Shown here: positions 45,621 to 57,517 of the stretch, in pieces
How positions within the stretch are numbered: position 1 is the first letter of the stretch
Layout of the letters: each line of letters starts with the position of its first letter
Assembly (NCBI GenBank): GCA_012932295.1
Contig: JAAONU010000006.1
Span: forward strand, 30,716,882-30,780,881
Direction of reading: 5' to 3'
DNA length: 64,000 nt
DNA from: Cyclina sinensis
Lineage: Eukaryota > Mollusca > Bivalvia > Venerida > Veneridae
The notes under the pieces: generated by a model
What the model was told of the DNA's origin: nothing
Databases searched by the model: none
What the model saw: only the letters and a program-made list of their open reading frames with translations
Program-made: the position numbers and the translations under genes

Positions 45621-48548
45621 GAAGTTGTTAAGTATTCTTCATTTACTTTTTCTACATCACCGAAGGAACAAATATTCTATGTATAAACGTCTGAGGTCTT
45701 TTTCAGGACAGTTAAGGTTTGTGATGTTGAAACCAGATTTCCCTATTACTTTACGGTTTTCAATAAACACAAATTTGAAATATTGAAAGTGATCACTTTG
45801 CCTTTCTTTCTGGGGGAAGCCGTTCAAAAAGTTAAAATTGATGACTCAGACTGTGTTATGCCAATCGTCATCTTCAATACATCTACATCCATTAATTTGT
45901 TGTTTTAAATTTAAGCTATTTCTCAGTTAAATCTCCTCAACACACTAACACGACAGACCCTTCGGTTATCAAAAGTTGTCATGAAAACAGCGGGTCTGTC
46001 AGGCCAGTTAGTTTATATATACAGTTTTGTTTAAGCCTGCATCATTTTGCAGCGATTGAGAAACACTTCCACGCAAATTTAATAAATTTCGCTTGACTTC
46101 AAACCAGTACTCTAACCAATTGACAGAATGCCACGTAAGTCTTTCACCAATGTTAAGACAATGACCAAACCACCAATGGATTGGAGTCCGTCGCTCTAAC
46201 CCTCGAGTACTGCTGCTCAGCCTAAGTTTTGTTGAACACGAAGGAATACCTCCTCAAGACACAATGTTTTATGTCGTCATCGCTCGTTTTATTTTCGCGT
46301 GTTATTGTGACATCTCCTTATATTCGTGATGATGATTCATAGATCAGAACATTTACGAATTATTGATTTAGATTGATTATTAAACTTTGTCACATGATGG
46401 CAAAATGTTTAGTCCTAATATAAGTTATTGATATTATTATATACTATTATGACCGCCCAGATATTTGTCCACTGTTAGAATATACCTGGAGCCATCCCAA
46501 GGTAAACACTTGTATCTTATTTCTCTTGCAAGTTTATTTCGTATTTTCCATTGAATTGTTATTTTCCTCGAGAAAACGTTTGGGTGTTTTCTGTTGGCCA
46601 TTATGTTTGCAAGGAAAAATCAGATTAAAGAATCTAACATGGCACATTGAAAATGTTTCAAGGGAGAGAAGCGCTAAACGCTTATCACGAGACAACAGAG
46701 TCAACTTCCATGGTAAACCTTTTCTGTAAGGGTAGTAAACAATGTTTAACATTCTACGGGTGCTATACAGTTTTTCTCCCTTAAAACGTTTACTTATAAG
46801 TTTGAAAATATAAACAGATAATATTTATACAACAGACTATAGAATGAGTCTCTAAAAATTTCAAAACATGTATAACTGCTGACGTAAAGGTTGAAAACAT
46901 GTTGGCCGTCCGGCGCACGGAAAGAACGACGTCAGTGACGTCACACGTTTAACGTGAAGTAAAAAAAAAACGGTGTTTTCCGAAGTTCTTCTTTTCCTCC
47001 ATTTACCGGTGATGACACTGGGCCCACTGCATTGGCCCAACACGTTCCGATTCCATGAGGAGTCGTACTCCAGCACATGGAATTGTAATGTGCTCTGTGG
47101 TTGTAAGATATTCTCAAATGTCGAGCTATGTTACTGTTGCGCATATCAGTTTGAAGATTTGTTTGCGCTGAAGCGAACATCAAGTGTCAATCAAATCAAG
47201 TGTTTTACTTGCAAGGACCTAAATATTTTACGCCTAGCTTGCCTAAGATGCCTTGTTGTTGTTACTCAAGTATTTATGCTATACAAGAAGATCATGTATC
47301 GTCTAATTTTATAGCGGTCAGACACCGTTAATGATGCTTTGTCCTTGTAATCGCCTGAAACTGGTTTATTTTCTTTATTTTCTTTTTGTTTGTGCAAGTT
47401 ACGTCCAATGAATGTAAACAAACATATCCTCAAAACTACTATGCAGTGATGGAGATCGTGTCCTTTCAGTTTTCTTTCAACAACTTGAGGATTACAACAC
47501 ATATTCCAAAAAGTTCAAAGATGAGCTCGTGAAACCGGGCGCTTTTCACTTGCGCAGAGTTAAAGAGTAAGTCCAATTCGCCATCCATGGTCACGTGCGT
47601 CTCAAACAATAGTGGTTCATTATTCCCTTCTTTGCTCCGCCCACTGTGTAACTTCAGGAAATGATTGACCTTCGAACCTTGATAATCCGTTTACTCAGGT
47701 AACAATGCGTCTTTAGCACATATTGCTCCTAGATAGCTTAGCTTAGAGATATCTATATTGTACTCATCAGTTCGATGGCCCCTGGTGTTGTGAGTGTGGT
47801 AAGTCGTGTGGTGGACTTCCTTCGCCGTGCTCTGGGCTGACTTTGTTCCCCTGCCCAGAGATTCACTGTTGGGAGTAAGTCGTTTTTCATTACATTTTCA
47901 CTTTGATCTTTCGGCGCAAAAATCGTGCGCACCCTTGCTGGTCTTGTATTCATGTAGCCTATTTAATTCGGTGTTGACGGTTTGGCTCATTTTATCGACC
48001 TTTTTTCGTTATTGTCAAATCGTTGGAAAAAAGACCTCGCCTGTCAAAAATTTTCTCTCTTCAACAAGTCTGATTAGTTGCACTAATATTCATGCAAAAT
48101 ATTTGTTAGAGAACTGGCTTGACTTTATACTCGTGTATATGTATTTGTATTGTTTTGTATACTATGTTCTTCAGTAAATGTGTTGCCTAGTGGGTCTAAG
48201 TAAAATGATACAATACTAAAAATGACTGTCAGATGATGCAAAGGGGCATGGTGTTTTTCTGTACTTAAAAACAGCAGTGAATATGTCACAATTTTGTCTT
48301 AAAAATTGATCTGTTCTGGTTAAGAAATATGTTCACTGCCTTTAGAATTAAAAAGCTGTGCAATATACCTCTAGAACAGTGTCACCTCTCAGATATTAAG
48401 TTTAAGTATTTGTAATTTAAATGTATATTTTTTATGCTATACATGTATTAAATATGCTATGATTTGTCTTTACAAAATTTTAGCTGGAAGAAAAACAACA
48501 CAAAAATTAATAAAACAGAACTTTGGTGTAATAGCCAATTTTATATGA

Positions 48549-48690
48549 GCTTGAATGTCGTGTTGGCACCTCAGCTTGTCGTTCTGGCGGGGTTAAATCC
48601 AGTAAACACGTCAGCACGACAGAACGAAAAATTTGCCAACAAGACGGAAAGAAATGGCAGAAATGAGCCAACATACCATATTTAGTTGCA
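48549..48690 (+). repeat. CGACA/TGTCG-rich interspersed repeat, copy 2 (short)
   Basis: Shares GTCGTGTTGGC, TCGTTCTGGCGGGG, CAGCACGACAGAACGA and the terminal AAAGAAATGGCAGAAATGAG with copy 1 at 45,268. Truncated on the left. Confidence 0.65.
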
Positions 48691-48898
48691 ACATGCAGAG
48701 CTCATTGTTTTATTTCTGTAGGTGTTGGGGTGAGAGTGTAACACGTTTATTTATTTATTATTAATTTTCCTAACACGACATTTCATAATTTAAGAGAATT
48801 GATACTTCTTTTTCAGGAAATCATTAAGAAATGAGTGGGTTATCATTCGAGGGGCACCGTTTAAACTTTAAAGTTTAAGAAATTGTCAAGCCGATTTA

Positions 48899-48954
48899 TG
48901 TGTTTGTGTGTGAGTGCGCGCGCGTGCATGTGTGTGTGTATGTGTGTGTGTTGT
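48899..48954 (+). repeat. (GT)n/(GC)n microsatellite
   Basis: Alternating purine-pyrimidine tract TGTGTTTGTGTGTGAG..GCGCGCGCGTGCATGTGTG, flanked by two copies of AAAGTTTAA-type sequence. Confidence 0.9.
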
Positions 48955-49479
48955 TTGTTTATATAAAGTTTAAAGTTTAAAAATGTGTGGGGGATTTTTT
49001 TTATAACATAAGATTTATAACTTTCAATACTGACAATGTTTGCATACACAAAAAGAACAAAATCAAAGTTGCTGAAAATTAAGATTTAAGATAATTGTAT
49101 CTGTAATTTGCCGCCAGAACAAAATGTAAGGATTGGGTGAGGGAATATCACGTGTTTATACGAAATGGAAAGAATTATTTTTAGAACGGAATAACTAACC
49201 TGTCATTACGTCAAATTGGCTATTCTAAAAAGAAATAAAGTAAACCCAAGAAACTGAATAAATGTTGCTACTTGTTAAAGTTATATTTTAGCTGCGTTGC
49301 CATTAAGAAAACCTACAGACAGCCTACGACGAAAATGTTTGAGTCGTATGTACCTTCAATCCATAACCTTAAATTGTGTCATTAATTGTATTGTTTATAT
49401 TTGTCCATCGATTTAATTTATCTGAACCATTTAAAAACAATACATACAGACGCAACACTTGTTCTTAAGATATATTTTT

Positions 49480-52020
49480 AGTGAGCAGTAGCAGTACGCA
49501 GCAGTAGAAAAATGTGAAGTTAGCAGTAGCAGTAACAGCAGTAGCAGTAAATAAAATGTGAAGCTGGCAGTAGAAGTAAAAGCAGTAGCAGTAAAGAAAA
49601 CGTAAAGCTGGCAGTAGAAGTAAAAGCAGTAGCAGTAAAGAAAACGTAAAGCTGGCAGTAGAAGTAACAGCAGTAGCAGTAAAGAAAACGTGAAGCTGGC
49701 AGTAGGAGTAACAGCAGTAGCAGTAAAGACAAGAGGGCCATGATGGCCCTGGATCGCTCACCTGAGTACTTTGGCTGTAGGTTTGCTGTTAAGCAGTATT
49801 TCATTTTTTAATTGAAAATATATTAGTGCCTACAAACCAAATATGTAAAATATCAGTCAATAAATAAAGGCTCTATGACAGAAAGTAGAAATATCTATTA
49901 CAAGCTATGGTGACCTTGACCTTGACCCAGTGACCTCAAACCCTACCCATGGGTAGAGGTCCATGCAAGGAACCTATATACTGAATATCAAAGATATTGG
50001 TCTATAACCGAAGGCTTTATGAGGTACAGTAGATAAATCTATTTTTAGCCTCCGTGACCTTTAACCTAATCCAATAATATGAAAAAGCTTGATAAAGCTT
50101 GCTTCATGTTAAATTTTAAGATTCAAGGCCCTGTGGTTTCAGACAAGAAGATTTTTAAAGATTTCCTTTTTAACATATTAAGGGCCCCCGGGGCGGGGCA
50201 AATTTTGACCCCAGGGCCAACATTTAAACAATATTGGTAAAGGTTCTTTACACAATACTCAACACCAAATATCTAAGGTCTACACCTATTTGTTTTGGAG
50301 AAAAATTATTTTTCATGTTTTTCCTATATAAATCAATGTAAAACAAGAGAACCTTGGGGCGTGGCCAATTTTGACCCAGGGGACATAATTTGAGCAAACA
50401 TGGTAAACATGGACTAGAATATGCAACATACCAAATATCTAAGCTGTAGGCATTGAGATTTCCAGTAAGAAGTTTTTTAAAGATTGCCTTTTTTACATAT
50501 TAAGGGCCCCCGGGGCAGGCCCAATTTTGACCCCAGGGCAAACATATAAACAATACTGGTAAAGGTTTTTTACACAATACTCTACACAAAATATCTAAGG
50601 TCTAGTCCTATTAGTTTCGGAGAAAAATGACTTTTAATGTTTTTCCTATATAACTATATGTAAACCAAGAGAACCCTGGGGCGTGGCCAATTTTGACCCA
50701 GGGGACATAATTTGAACAAACTTGGTAGACAATCACTAGACATTGCTACATACCAAATATCAAAGCTGTAGGCATTGAGGTTTCCAGTAAGAAGATTTTT
50801 AAAGATTGCCTTTTTTACATATTAAGGGCCCCCGGGGCGGGACCAATTTTTACCCAAGGGGCCAATATATAAACAATACTGGTAAAGGTTCTTTACACAA
50901 TACTCCACATAAAATATCTAAGGTCTAGTCCTATTAGTTTTGGAGAAAAATGATTTTTCATGTTTTTTCCTATATAACTATATGTTAACCAAGACAACCC
51001 TGGGGCTTGGCCAATTTCGACCCAGGGGACATAATTTGAACAAACTTGGTAGACATCTACTAGGCAATGCTACATACCAAATATCAAAGCTGTAGGCATT
51101 GTGGTTTCTGAGAAGAAGATTTTTCAAGATTTCCTTTTTTACATATTAAGGGCCCCCGGGGCAGAGCCAATGTTGACCCCAGGTCCAACATATAAACAAT
51201 ACTGGTAAAGGTTATCTACTCAATACTCCACACCAAATATCTAAGGTCTAGTCCTATTAGTTTTCGAGAAAAATGATTTTTCATGTTTTTCCTATATAAC
51301 TATATGTAAACCAAGAGAACCCTGGGGCGTGGCCAATTTTGACCCAGGGGACATAATTTGAACAAACTTGGTAGACATCCACTAGACAATGCTACATACC
51401 AAATATCAAAGCTGTAGGCACTGTGGTTTCTGAGAAGAAGATTTTTAAAGATTTCCTATATAAGTCTATGTAAAAAGAAGTGACCCCTGGGACGAGGCCA
51501 ATTTTGACCCCAGGGAAATAATTTGAACAATTTTTGTAGAGTTCCATTAGAGGGTGCTAAATGCCAAATATCTAAGCTCTAGGCCTTGTGGTTTCAGACG
51601 AGAAGATTTTCAAAGTTTTTCCTTTAAGTTGCCATAGCAACCAGAGTTCTTGATGGAATTGAATTCTTTGAACAACTTTGGTAGAGCTTCATGCAAGGAA
51701 CATCCCAGGCAAGTTTCATTTAATTTGGCCATTTGGTTTCAGAGGAGATGTCGTTTAAAGTAAAAGTTTACGGACGGACGGACGACGGACGCCGGACAAA
51801 TTGCGATCACAAAAGCTCACCTTGTCACTATGTGACAGGTGAGCTAAAAACGTGAAGCTGGCAGTAGCAGTAACAGCAGTAGCAGTAAAGAAAACGTAGA
51901 GCTGGCAGTAGCAGTAACAGCAGTAGCAGTAGGCAAAACGTTAAGTCGGTAGTAGCAGAATCAGCAGTAGCAGTAGGCAAAGCGTGAAGCTGGCAGTAGC
52001 AGAATCAGCAGTAGCAGTAG
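49480..52020. repeat. 44-bp minisatellite of CAGTAGCAG type, split by an insertion
   Basis: The unit reads approximately AAAACGTGAAGCTGGCAGTA, GAAGTAACAGCAGTAGCAGT, AAAG. About five units lie at 49,480-49,729 and four at 51,848-52,020, interrupted by the element at 49,730-51,847. The Leu/Cys/Tyr-rich minus-strand frames (49,465-49,804) are translations of this array. Confidence 0.9.
49730..51847 (+). mobile_element. Hairpin-ended non-autonomous element with 323-bp internal tandem repeat
   Basis: It begins CAAGAGGGCCATGATGGCCC, whose GGGCCA/TGGCCC arms form a hairpin. It ends with a terminal hairpin (AGCTCACC, GTCAC stem, TAT loop, GTGAC, GGTGAGCT) and CTAA. Inside, a phrase GGGGCGTGGCCAATTTTGAC recurs at 50,354, 50,676, 50,999 and 51,323 (period 322-324 bp). 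Each unit is made of two related ~160-bp halves. No protein is encoded. The split minisatellite gives its ends to within a few A residues and shows little or no target duplication. The 3' hairpin plus CTAA recalls Helitrons, but the 5' end does not fit. Confidence 0.8.
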
Positions 52021-52045
52021 TGCATTATACCCATCCCTCTATAGC

Positions 52046-53715
52046 ATGCCCCCTATCACAATAACGGTTGATGGCGTTGACAAACTCCTTTCAGGTTTAA
52101 ATCCCAATAAAGCTCAAGGGCCAGATCAAATATCACCAAGGCTCTTAAAGGAACTCCATAGTGAAATAGCCCCCATCCTTACTTACATATTTCGGTTATC
52201 ATTAGATACAGGTATTGTGCCCGATGACTGGAAAAAAGCAGTTATAGCTCCGGTATATAAAAAGGGTCATAAATCTAAATCCTAAACTACAGACCGATAT
52301 CTCTTACATGTATTGCCTGTAAATTAATTGAACACATCATAGTCTAAAACATGATGACTTACTTTGACAGTCACAACATTCTTAGTTATTGTCAACATGG
52401 TTTCAGGTCTAAACGTAGTTGCGAAACTCAGGTATTGAGTTACACCCAAGAAGTCCTTGACAACCTGGACAATGGACAACAGACGGACGTTATTGTGATG
52501 GTTTTCTCAAAGGCCTTCGACAAAGTCGACCATCACAAGCTAGTCCATGAATTAAAAACTTTAGGGGTACATCAACAAGTATCCACCTGGATCAGGTCAT
52601 TTCTCAGCAAGTGCAGCCAAAGGGTTGCAGTTGAAGGTCAAACTTCCGATCAACTACCAGTGTTATCCGGTGTCCCCAGGGTTCCGTTATTGGTCCCTGT
52701 TTATTTCTGGCATATATAAATGGCGTGCCAGAATCTGACAAAAGTAAAACAAGGTTATTTGCGGATGACACCATAGTGTACCTGACAATCAAGGGACAGA
52801 CGGACGCGGACAGACTACAAGATGACTTAAATAAACTGCAAAACCGGGAACGGGACTGGGCTATGGAGTTCAATCCGGAAAAAAGTGAGGTGCTAAGGAT
52901 CACCCGAAAAAAGAACCCCACCATCTTCCCATACAATCTGCACAATAACACTCTCAAATCAACTGAATCTGCCAAGTACCTTGGAGTTACAATCTCTGAA
53001 GACTTGAACTGGGCCAATCATATTAAAAACATCACCTCCAAGGCAAAAACATTCCTTAAGATTTATCCAGAGAAACATCAAAACTCAAAAATAGGCAAAT
53101 CAAAACCCAAGCCTATACCACCTATGTCAGACCTCAACTAGAATATTGTTCAGTAATATGGCACCCTTGGCAGAAACATCTTACCTACAAAATTGAAAGT
53201 GTACAAAGAGCTGCGGCTAGATATGTCTGTAATAATTCTGATTTTCAAAGTAGTGTAACAAATATGTTAAATGAACTTAGCTGGCCCACGCTAGAAAGCC
53301 GCAGACTCAAATCCCCCCTACTTTTTCTCTATAAGATCCAGTACAACCTTATTTATGTCGGCCATAGTCACCTTAGTCCAACTAGAAACTTGAACTTCCT
53401 GACCCCCCAGTCTCGAACCCAGTATTACCTCAGCTCCTACTTTCTCAGACCTTTAAGGCATTGGAATAGCTTACCATACTAGGTCAAATCCAGTCCCAGC
53501 CTAGATATATTTAAGGATAGGCTGGCGACCGTCACCATCTAGCCCCACCCTTCTTGTTTTTAATCGTGCACTCTCTTACTCTGTGAACTTTTTATCTTTA
53601 AAACTTTTAATAGAACACTTAATACTTTTTAACACAGTTTTCATGAAAAAGCGCCTCCCAGTTATAGTCAGTATTGATTCCTTGGGAGTATCAAGTAGAA
53701 GTAGAAGTGTACGAC
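52046..53715 (+). mobile_element. CR1/L2-like LINE, 5'-truncated, defective RT
   Basis: Reads LNPNKAQGPDQISPRLLKEL, FSKAFDKVDHHKLVHELKTL (motif A), SGVP with a 1-base loss in the following QGS block, LFADDTIVYL (YADD-type box intact as FADD), AKYLGVTISEDLNWANHI and a C-terminal YFLRPLRHWNSLPY. Stops after KKGHKSKS and HIIV and a frameshift near 52,680 inactivate it. The 3' end carries AGTAGAAGTAGAAG, a short-repeat tail typical of CR1/L2/Jockey relatives. Confidence 0.9.
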
Positions 53716-53796
53716 GTTTCGATAGCAATTGTTCTACTTCTTCTTAAATGTAGAGACGTTAGCGTAGCCTTGATCAATAGTTCCTCAAATGAGCTG

Positions 53797-54907
53797 ATAT
53801 ATTTTTTTTTCGATTTGATTTGATTTATTCCGGGAAATATACATAAACACATACTATATTGTCACACATATTATATGCATACGAAACACACAAAAATGCA
53901 ACAAGAATAGAATTATAATGAAGTATGTTTTATGCTACCCTAGGATTGCCAATTAAGCTAAAAGCTTATTTCCAGTGGGGTCCAATTACTGTAATATAAA
54001 CATATTAAATTGTACAATTCATACATGAGCATCAAAATACAAAATAAATGAATATTAAAAAAACAGTTAACAACAATCAAGACAATTATCAATGTAAAGA
54101 GCTAAATACATAATCACATATATCTGTAAATTTATATCTCATTTAAACATGAAACATGTAAATAATTATCACATACAGATCAATTTAGTAATATATAAAC
54201 AAGTTATTCACTTTTTTGTCAGTTTCATTTTTTAAAAACATTTTGACGTTCGTTTTTAATCTTTGAATGTCTTTGATGGATTTAATGCTGTCTGGCAAAG
54301 AGTTCCAGTCTCTTATGGCGTTGTAGAAAAATGTGTGTGCAACATGAGAATCATTTTGTGGCAAAACAAAATTAAAATTGCTAGATCTCAAATTACTTTC
54401 TCTACACATACTAAACAAATCCTTTAAATATGATGGGCTTCTGTTATAATACACTTTATGCATATGATTAAGTCTTAACTGCCTAACTCTATCGATGACA
54501 TTCAGTATTTTAAGGTCAGAAAGAACATTATTTGTCACAGAAGTCCTGGCGTTATAGTTTTTTTTATAAAACGCACTACTTATTTTGAGCTACTTGAAGT
54601 TTTTGTTTCAGTGACTTACTCAGACCTTCATACCAAGAAGATGAAGAATAATCAAAGTGACACAGCAAAAGGGCAGGGCACAGCTGTCTCTTTAATTCCT
54701 CCGATAGGCAACTTTTGTAACGGTATAGAAAATGTAGTCTGCCGTTAATCTTTGAAAGAATGCTCTTAACAATTTTTTCCCCGATAGTAAACAATCGATA
54801 TTTAAACCAAGATATTGTACTTCAGACGAAGACTTTATTATACGATCTTTACATGAAATGGAGAAATTTTGTATATTTTTAACTTTTGATTTGGGACCAA
54901 ACAACAT
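53797..54907 (-). mobile_element. LINE 3' half (minus strand) of an inverted insertion
   Basis: The minus strand reads MLFGPKSKVKNIQNFSISC, EVQYLGLNID, LSKINGRLHFLYRYKSCL, a frameshift, then FFYNAIRDWNSLPDSIKSIK near the C-terminus at 54,538-54,185. It ends in a 3' tail of repeated AAATC followed by A-rich sequence near 53,797. This is the RT thumb and C-terminus of a CR1/L2-like LINE distinct from the 52-kb copy. Confidence 0.8.
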
Positions 54908-54949
54908 TCAAGAGGAAAATTATTTCGATTTAATTTTTTTCAGTTTGAT

Positions 54950-55435
54950 TTCTTGTTATTATCTCCATCATGTTAGTGTGGATTTTGTATACAAAGAATT
55001 GTGTAGGCTCAACATAAACAAAAGCACTGGTTTAGATGGTATCCCAGCAAGATTTTCTAAAAGACGGTGCTAATGTGTTAAAAGTTCCTATTACTTTCAT
55101 TGTGAATTCATTAATAACAGAGGGTGTTGTCCCAGATGATATGAAAATTGCTAGAATAAAACCTTTACATAAAAAGCATAGTAAGCTAGATGCTGGGAAT
55201 TACAGACCGTGTATGTACAATTAGAGTCATTTATGAGATCGAATAATTTGATTTACAAACACCAGTCTGGATTTCGAAAATACCATTCAACTGACACTTG
55301 TCTTATCTACCTACTTGATTGGATTCGTACAAATAACTCCAAAGGGTTGCTCACTGGTATGGTTATTTTGGACCTACAGAAAGCCTTTGATACAGTCAAT
55401 CATGACTTGACTGTTATTTCGATTTTAATCAAATT
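54950..55435 (+). mobile_element. LINE RT 5' portion in opposite orientation
   Basis: The plus strand reads VYKELCRLNINKSTGLDGIP, then with frameshifts LITEGVVPDDMKIARIKPLH, NNLIYKHQSGFRKYHSTDTC and VILDLQKAFDTVNHD (RT motif A), where it stops. It abuts head-to-head with the minus-strand 3' half and supplies the missing upstream part of the same type of ORF2. Together they fit one 5'-inverted insertion. Confidence 0.75.
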
Positions 55436-55555
55436 ACAGTCACAGATCTAGAAGTCTTTGGTCATAAATGGGGCTTCTTTTCAATTCCAACTTTGGCAGT
55501 TACAGCTGTGACGTGTTCTTATTTAACGCACAACGCCTCTTTACCTACAACTGAG

Positions 55556-55757
55556 GAGGAGCAGTGGTCGAGAGGTTAGAGCGCCGGACTCCCAATCCGG
55601 AAGTTGCTGGTTCGAATCCCACCAGGGTTTGGAGTCTTAGTGACATTCAACATTCCTCACGTACGACGCGGTTTGATCCCAGGCAGCAGTCATCGAGAGG
55701 GATTATTATAAGTTGCAAGAATCTGCTTCCGTATCGATGTAAAATAAATAAGTTTAA
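55556..55757 (+). mobile_element. tRNA-derived SINE
   Basis: The head GAGGAGCAGTGGTCGAGAGG, then TTAGAGCGCCGG, has an anticodon-like stem-loop (CCGGA, CTCCCAA, TCCGG) and B-box GGTTCGAATCC. The body ends GCTTCCGTATCGATGTAAAA, then TAAATAAGT. The 70-residue frame across it is a well-known kind of SINE artefact. Confidence 0.8.
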
Positions 55758-55769
55758 ACCTACAAATGA

Positions 55770-57207
55770 AGCCTAAACTTTTACTCCATCACCTGCCCTA
55801 TTAAATAAGTTTAAGAAGCTTAGAGGCCAAATCCAGAGTTATTAGGAACTCATACTGGTTGTATTTAGACAAGGTCATATTCTCAAATGACTCAAAACCA
55901 GGGGCGAATAAGAAATTCTATTCTTTCGTCAAATCCAATAAGACTGAAAATTGTGGCAACTTAGAACAAGGCCAGCAAACCGATATTATAGTCATGGACT
56001 TCAGCAAAGCATTTGACAAAGTCGATCATCATAAATTTCTTCTCAAACTTGAGAGATTAGGTATTAATTCCGAGAGTGTTTCTTGGATCAGGTCATTTCT
56101 TTATGGTCGCACCCAGCAGATTGCGGTAGAAGGTCAAAACTCGGACAGCCTACCAGTCCTATCAGGTGTCCCCCAAGACTCGGTCCTTGGGCCTTGCCTA
56201 TTCCTCTCATACATTAACGTCCTACATGACAGTGTAAAGGGCAAATTTAGACTATTCGCAGACGATACAATAGTCTATCTAACCATCAAATCCACCGAGA
56301 TGCCGAAACCCTTCAAAATGACCTTCATAGTCTTGAAAACTGGGAATCTGATTGGTCCATGGAATTCAACCCTGATAAATGTGAAATCCTTAGAATCAGC
56401 CGAAAAAACATCCTGTCATATTCCCTTACAAACTTCATGGTATTGAACTGAAAACCACATAGGCAGCTAAATATTTAGGCGTAACAATAAGTAAAAGACC
56501 TTTCCTGGACCAATCACATCAACAACATAACATCTAAAGCCAAAACTTCACTCAGGTTCATTAAAAGAAATGTTAAAACTTCAAATAAAAAGGTCAAAGA
56601 AACTGCCTACAAAACTTATGTAAGGCCCCAGTTAGAATACTGTTCTACGGTTTGGCATCCTTGGCAAAAAAATATTTAATCTATAAATTAGAACAAGTTC
56701 AAAGATCTGCCGCCAGATATGTAACTAATGATTATAATTACACCAGTAGAGTGTCCCAAATGTTGTTGGATCTAAAATGGCAAACCTTAGAACAAAGACG
56801 TAACATCAGCTCTGACACTTTTTTGTATAAGATCCAACACAATCTTGTTAGGGTTGACCATAACCACCTGACACCCACAAGAAACTTGAACTATCTTATA
56901 CCATATTCAAGGACACAATATCATTCCCACTCATTCTTCCCAAGAAGTATTCGTCTGTGGAATGGTCTACCTGTGTCCTTGCAAGCTAGTCCCAGTATAG
57001 ACACCTTTACTGGGCAGCTGCATCCTTTCCACAAGTTCTAAATCTATACACTGTTTTTACCTTTTTAACTTTAGTTTTGTAGTTTCTTTTATTTTGAAAT
57101 TCTAGTAACTTTGCACTTAACATATCTTAACAGCTATTCCCAGACAACGCGCCTGCTCAGTATAATCAATTGTTCATTGTGAAGCAGTATCATGTAGATG
57201 TAGATGT
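55770..57207 (+). mobile_element. CR1/L2-like LINE, internally deleted (same family as 52-kb copy)
   Basis: A connector segment (NSYWLYLDKVIFSNDSKPGA, NKKFYSFVKS) is joined directly to DIIVMDFSKAFDKVDHHKF (RT motif A), so the upstream RT motifs are deleted. LPVLSGVPQDSVLGPCLFLS and FRLFADDTIVYL follow, then frameshifts, and a C-terminus with FFPRSIRLWNGLPVSLQ. The tail is ATGTAGATGTAGATGTAG. The 3' UTR resembles that of the 52-kb copy. Confidence 0.88.
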
Positions 57208-57517
57208 AGTTTTTCTAAGCTAACTTTTCCCCTATAAAATTCATAGTTGGTGCTGCTCAGTTACTTTTGTTATTTAGTTGCAGTACACCAACATGATTTA
57301 ATAGTTTCACAATAACATTTTTTAACGCCTCACCGCCTTTAATTTTTGCACAGAAGAACAGCAAGGAAAAAATTGCTATGTTTATGGATTTTTTAGGGCT
57401 GTTTGATGTGTAAGGACAAATTAAAGGCAATAAATAGACAGCCTAAACAGCGTATCAAATCTTTTTTCTTTAAATTTTGTTAGGGCGGAGTTACATTCAA
57501 AGAATTACACATTCATA
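57208..57517 (+). other. Upstream flank / possible 5' UTR of SCAI
   Basis: A pyrimidine-rich stretch (CTTTTTTCTTTAAATTTTGT) and AG at 57,482-57,483 could be a splice acceptor, implying a non-coding first exon upstream. Alternatively transcription starts here. The sequence alone does not decide. Confidence 0.35.

Larger units (their letters stand above)
44911..49479. other. Intergenic region, no firm gene
   Basis: No exon could be supported. Two patches belong to a CGACA/TGTCG-rich repeat (separate entries). A less AT-rich stretch at ~47,520-47,800 contains CACGTG and CCGCCCA motifs and ends in ATGGCCCCTGGTGTTGTG before GTAAGT. It could be a promoter and first exon (possibly for SCAI downstream), but nothing in the sequence confirms this. 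Confidence 0.45.

Noticed and set aside
47753..48177. Overlapping frames on both strands near 47.8 kb
   Set aside because: Neither resembles a known protein. The region may hold a promoter or 5' exon, but the frames themselves are not supported.
49465..49804. Two ~95-residue Leu/Cys/Tyr-rich minus-strand frames resembling membrane proteins
   Set aside because: They are translations of the 44-bp CAGTAGCAG minisatellite and the start of the inserted element.
55564..55776. 70-residue frame reading MVERLERRTPNPEVAGSNPT
   Set aside because: A tRNA-derived SINE head translated; the phrase is an artefact of the tRNA sequence.
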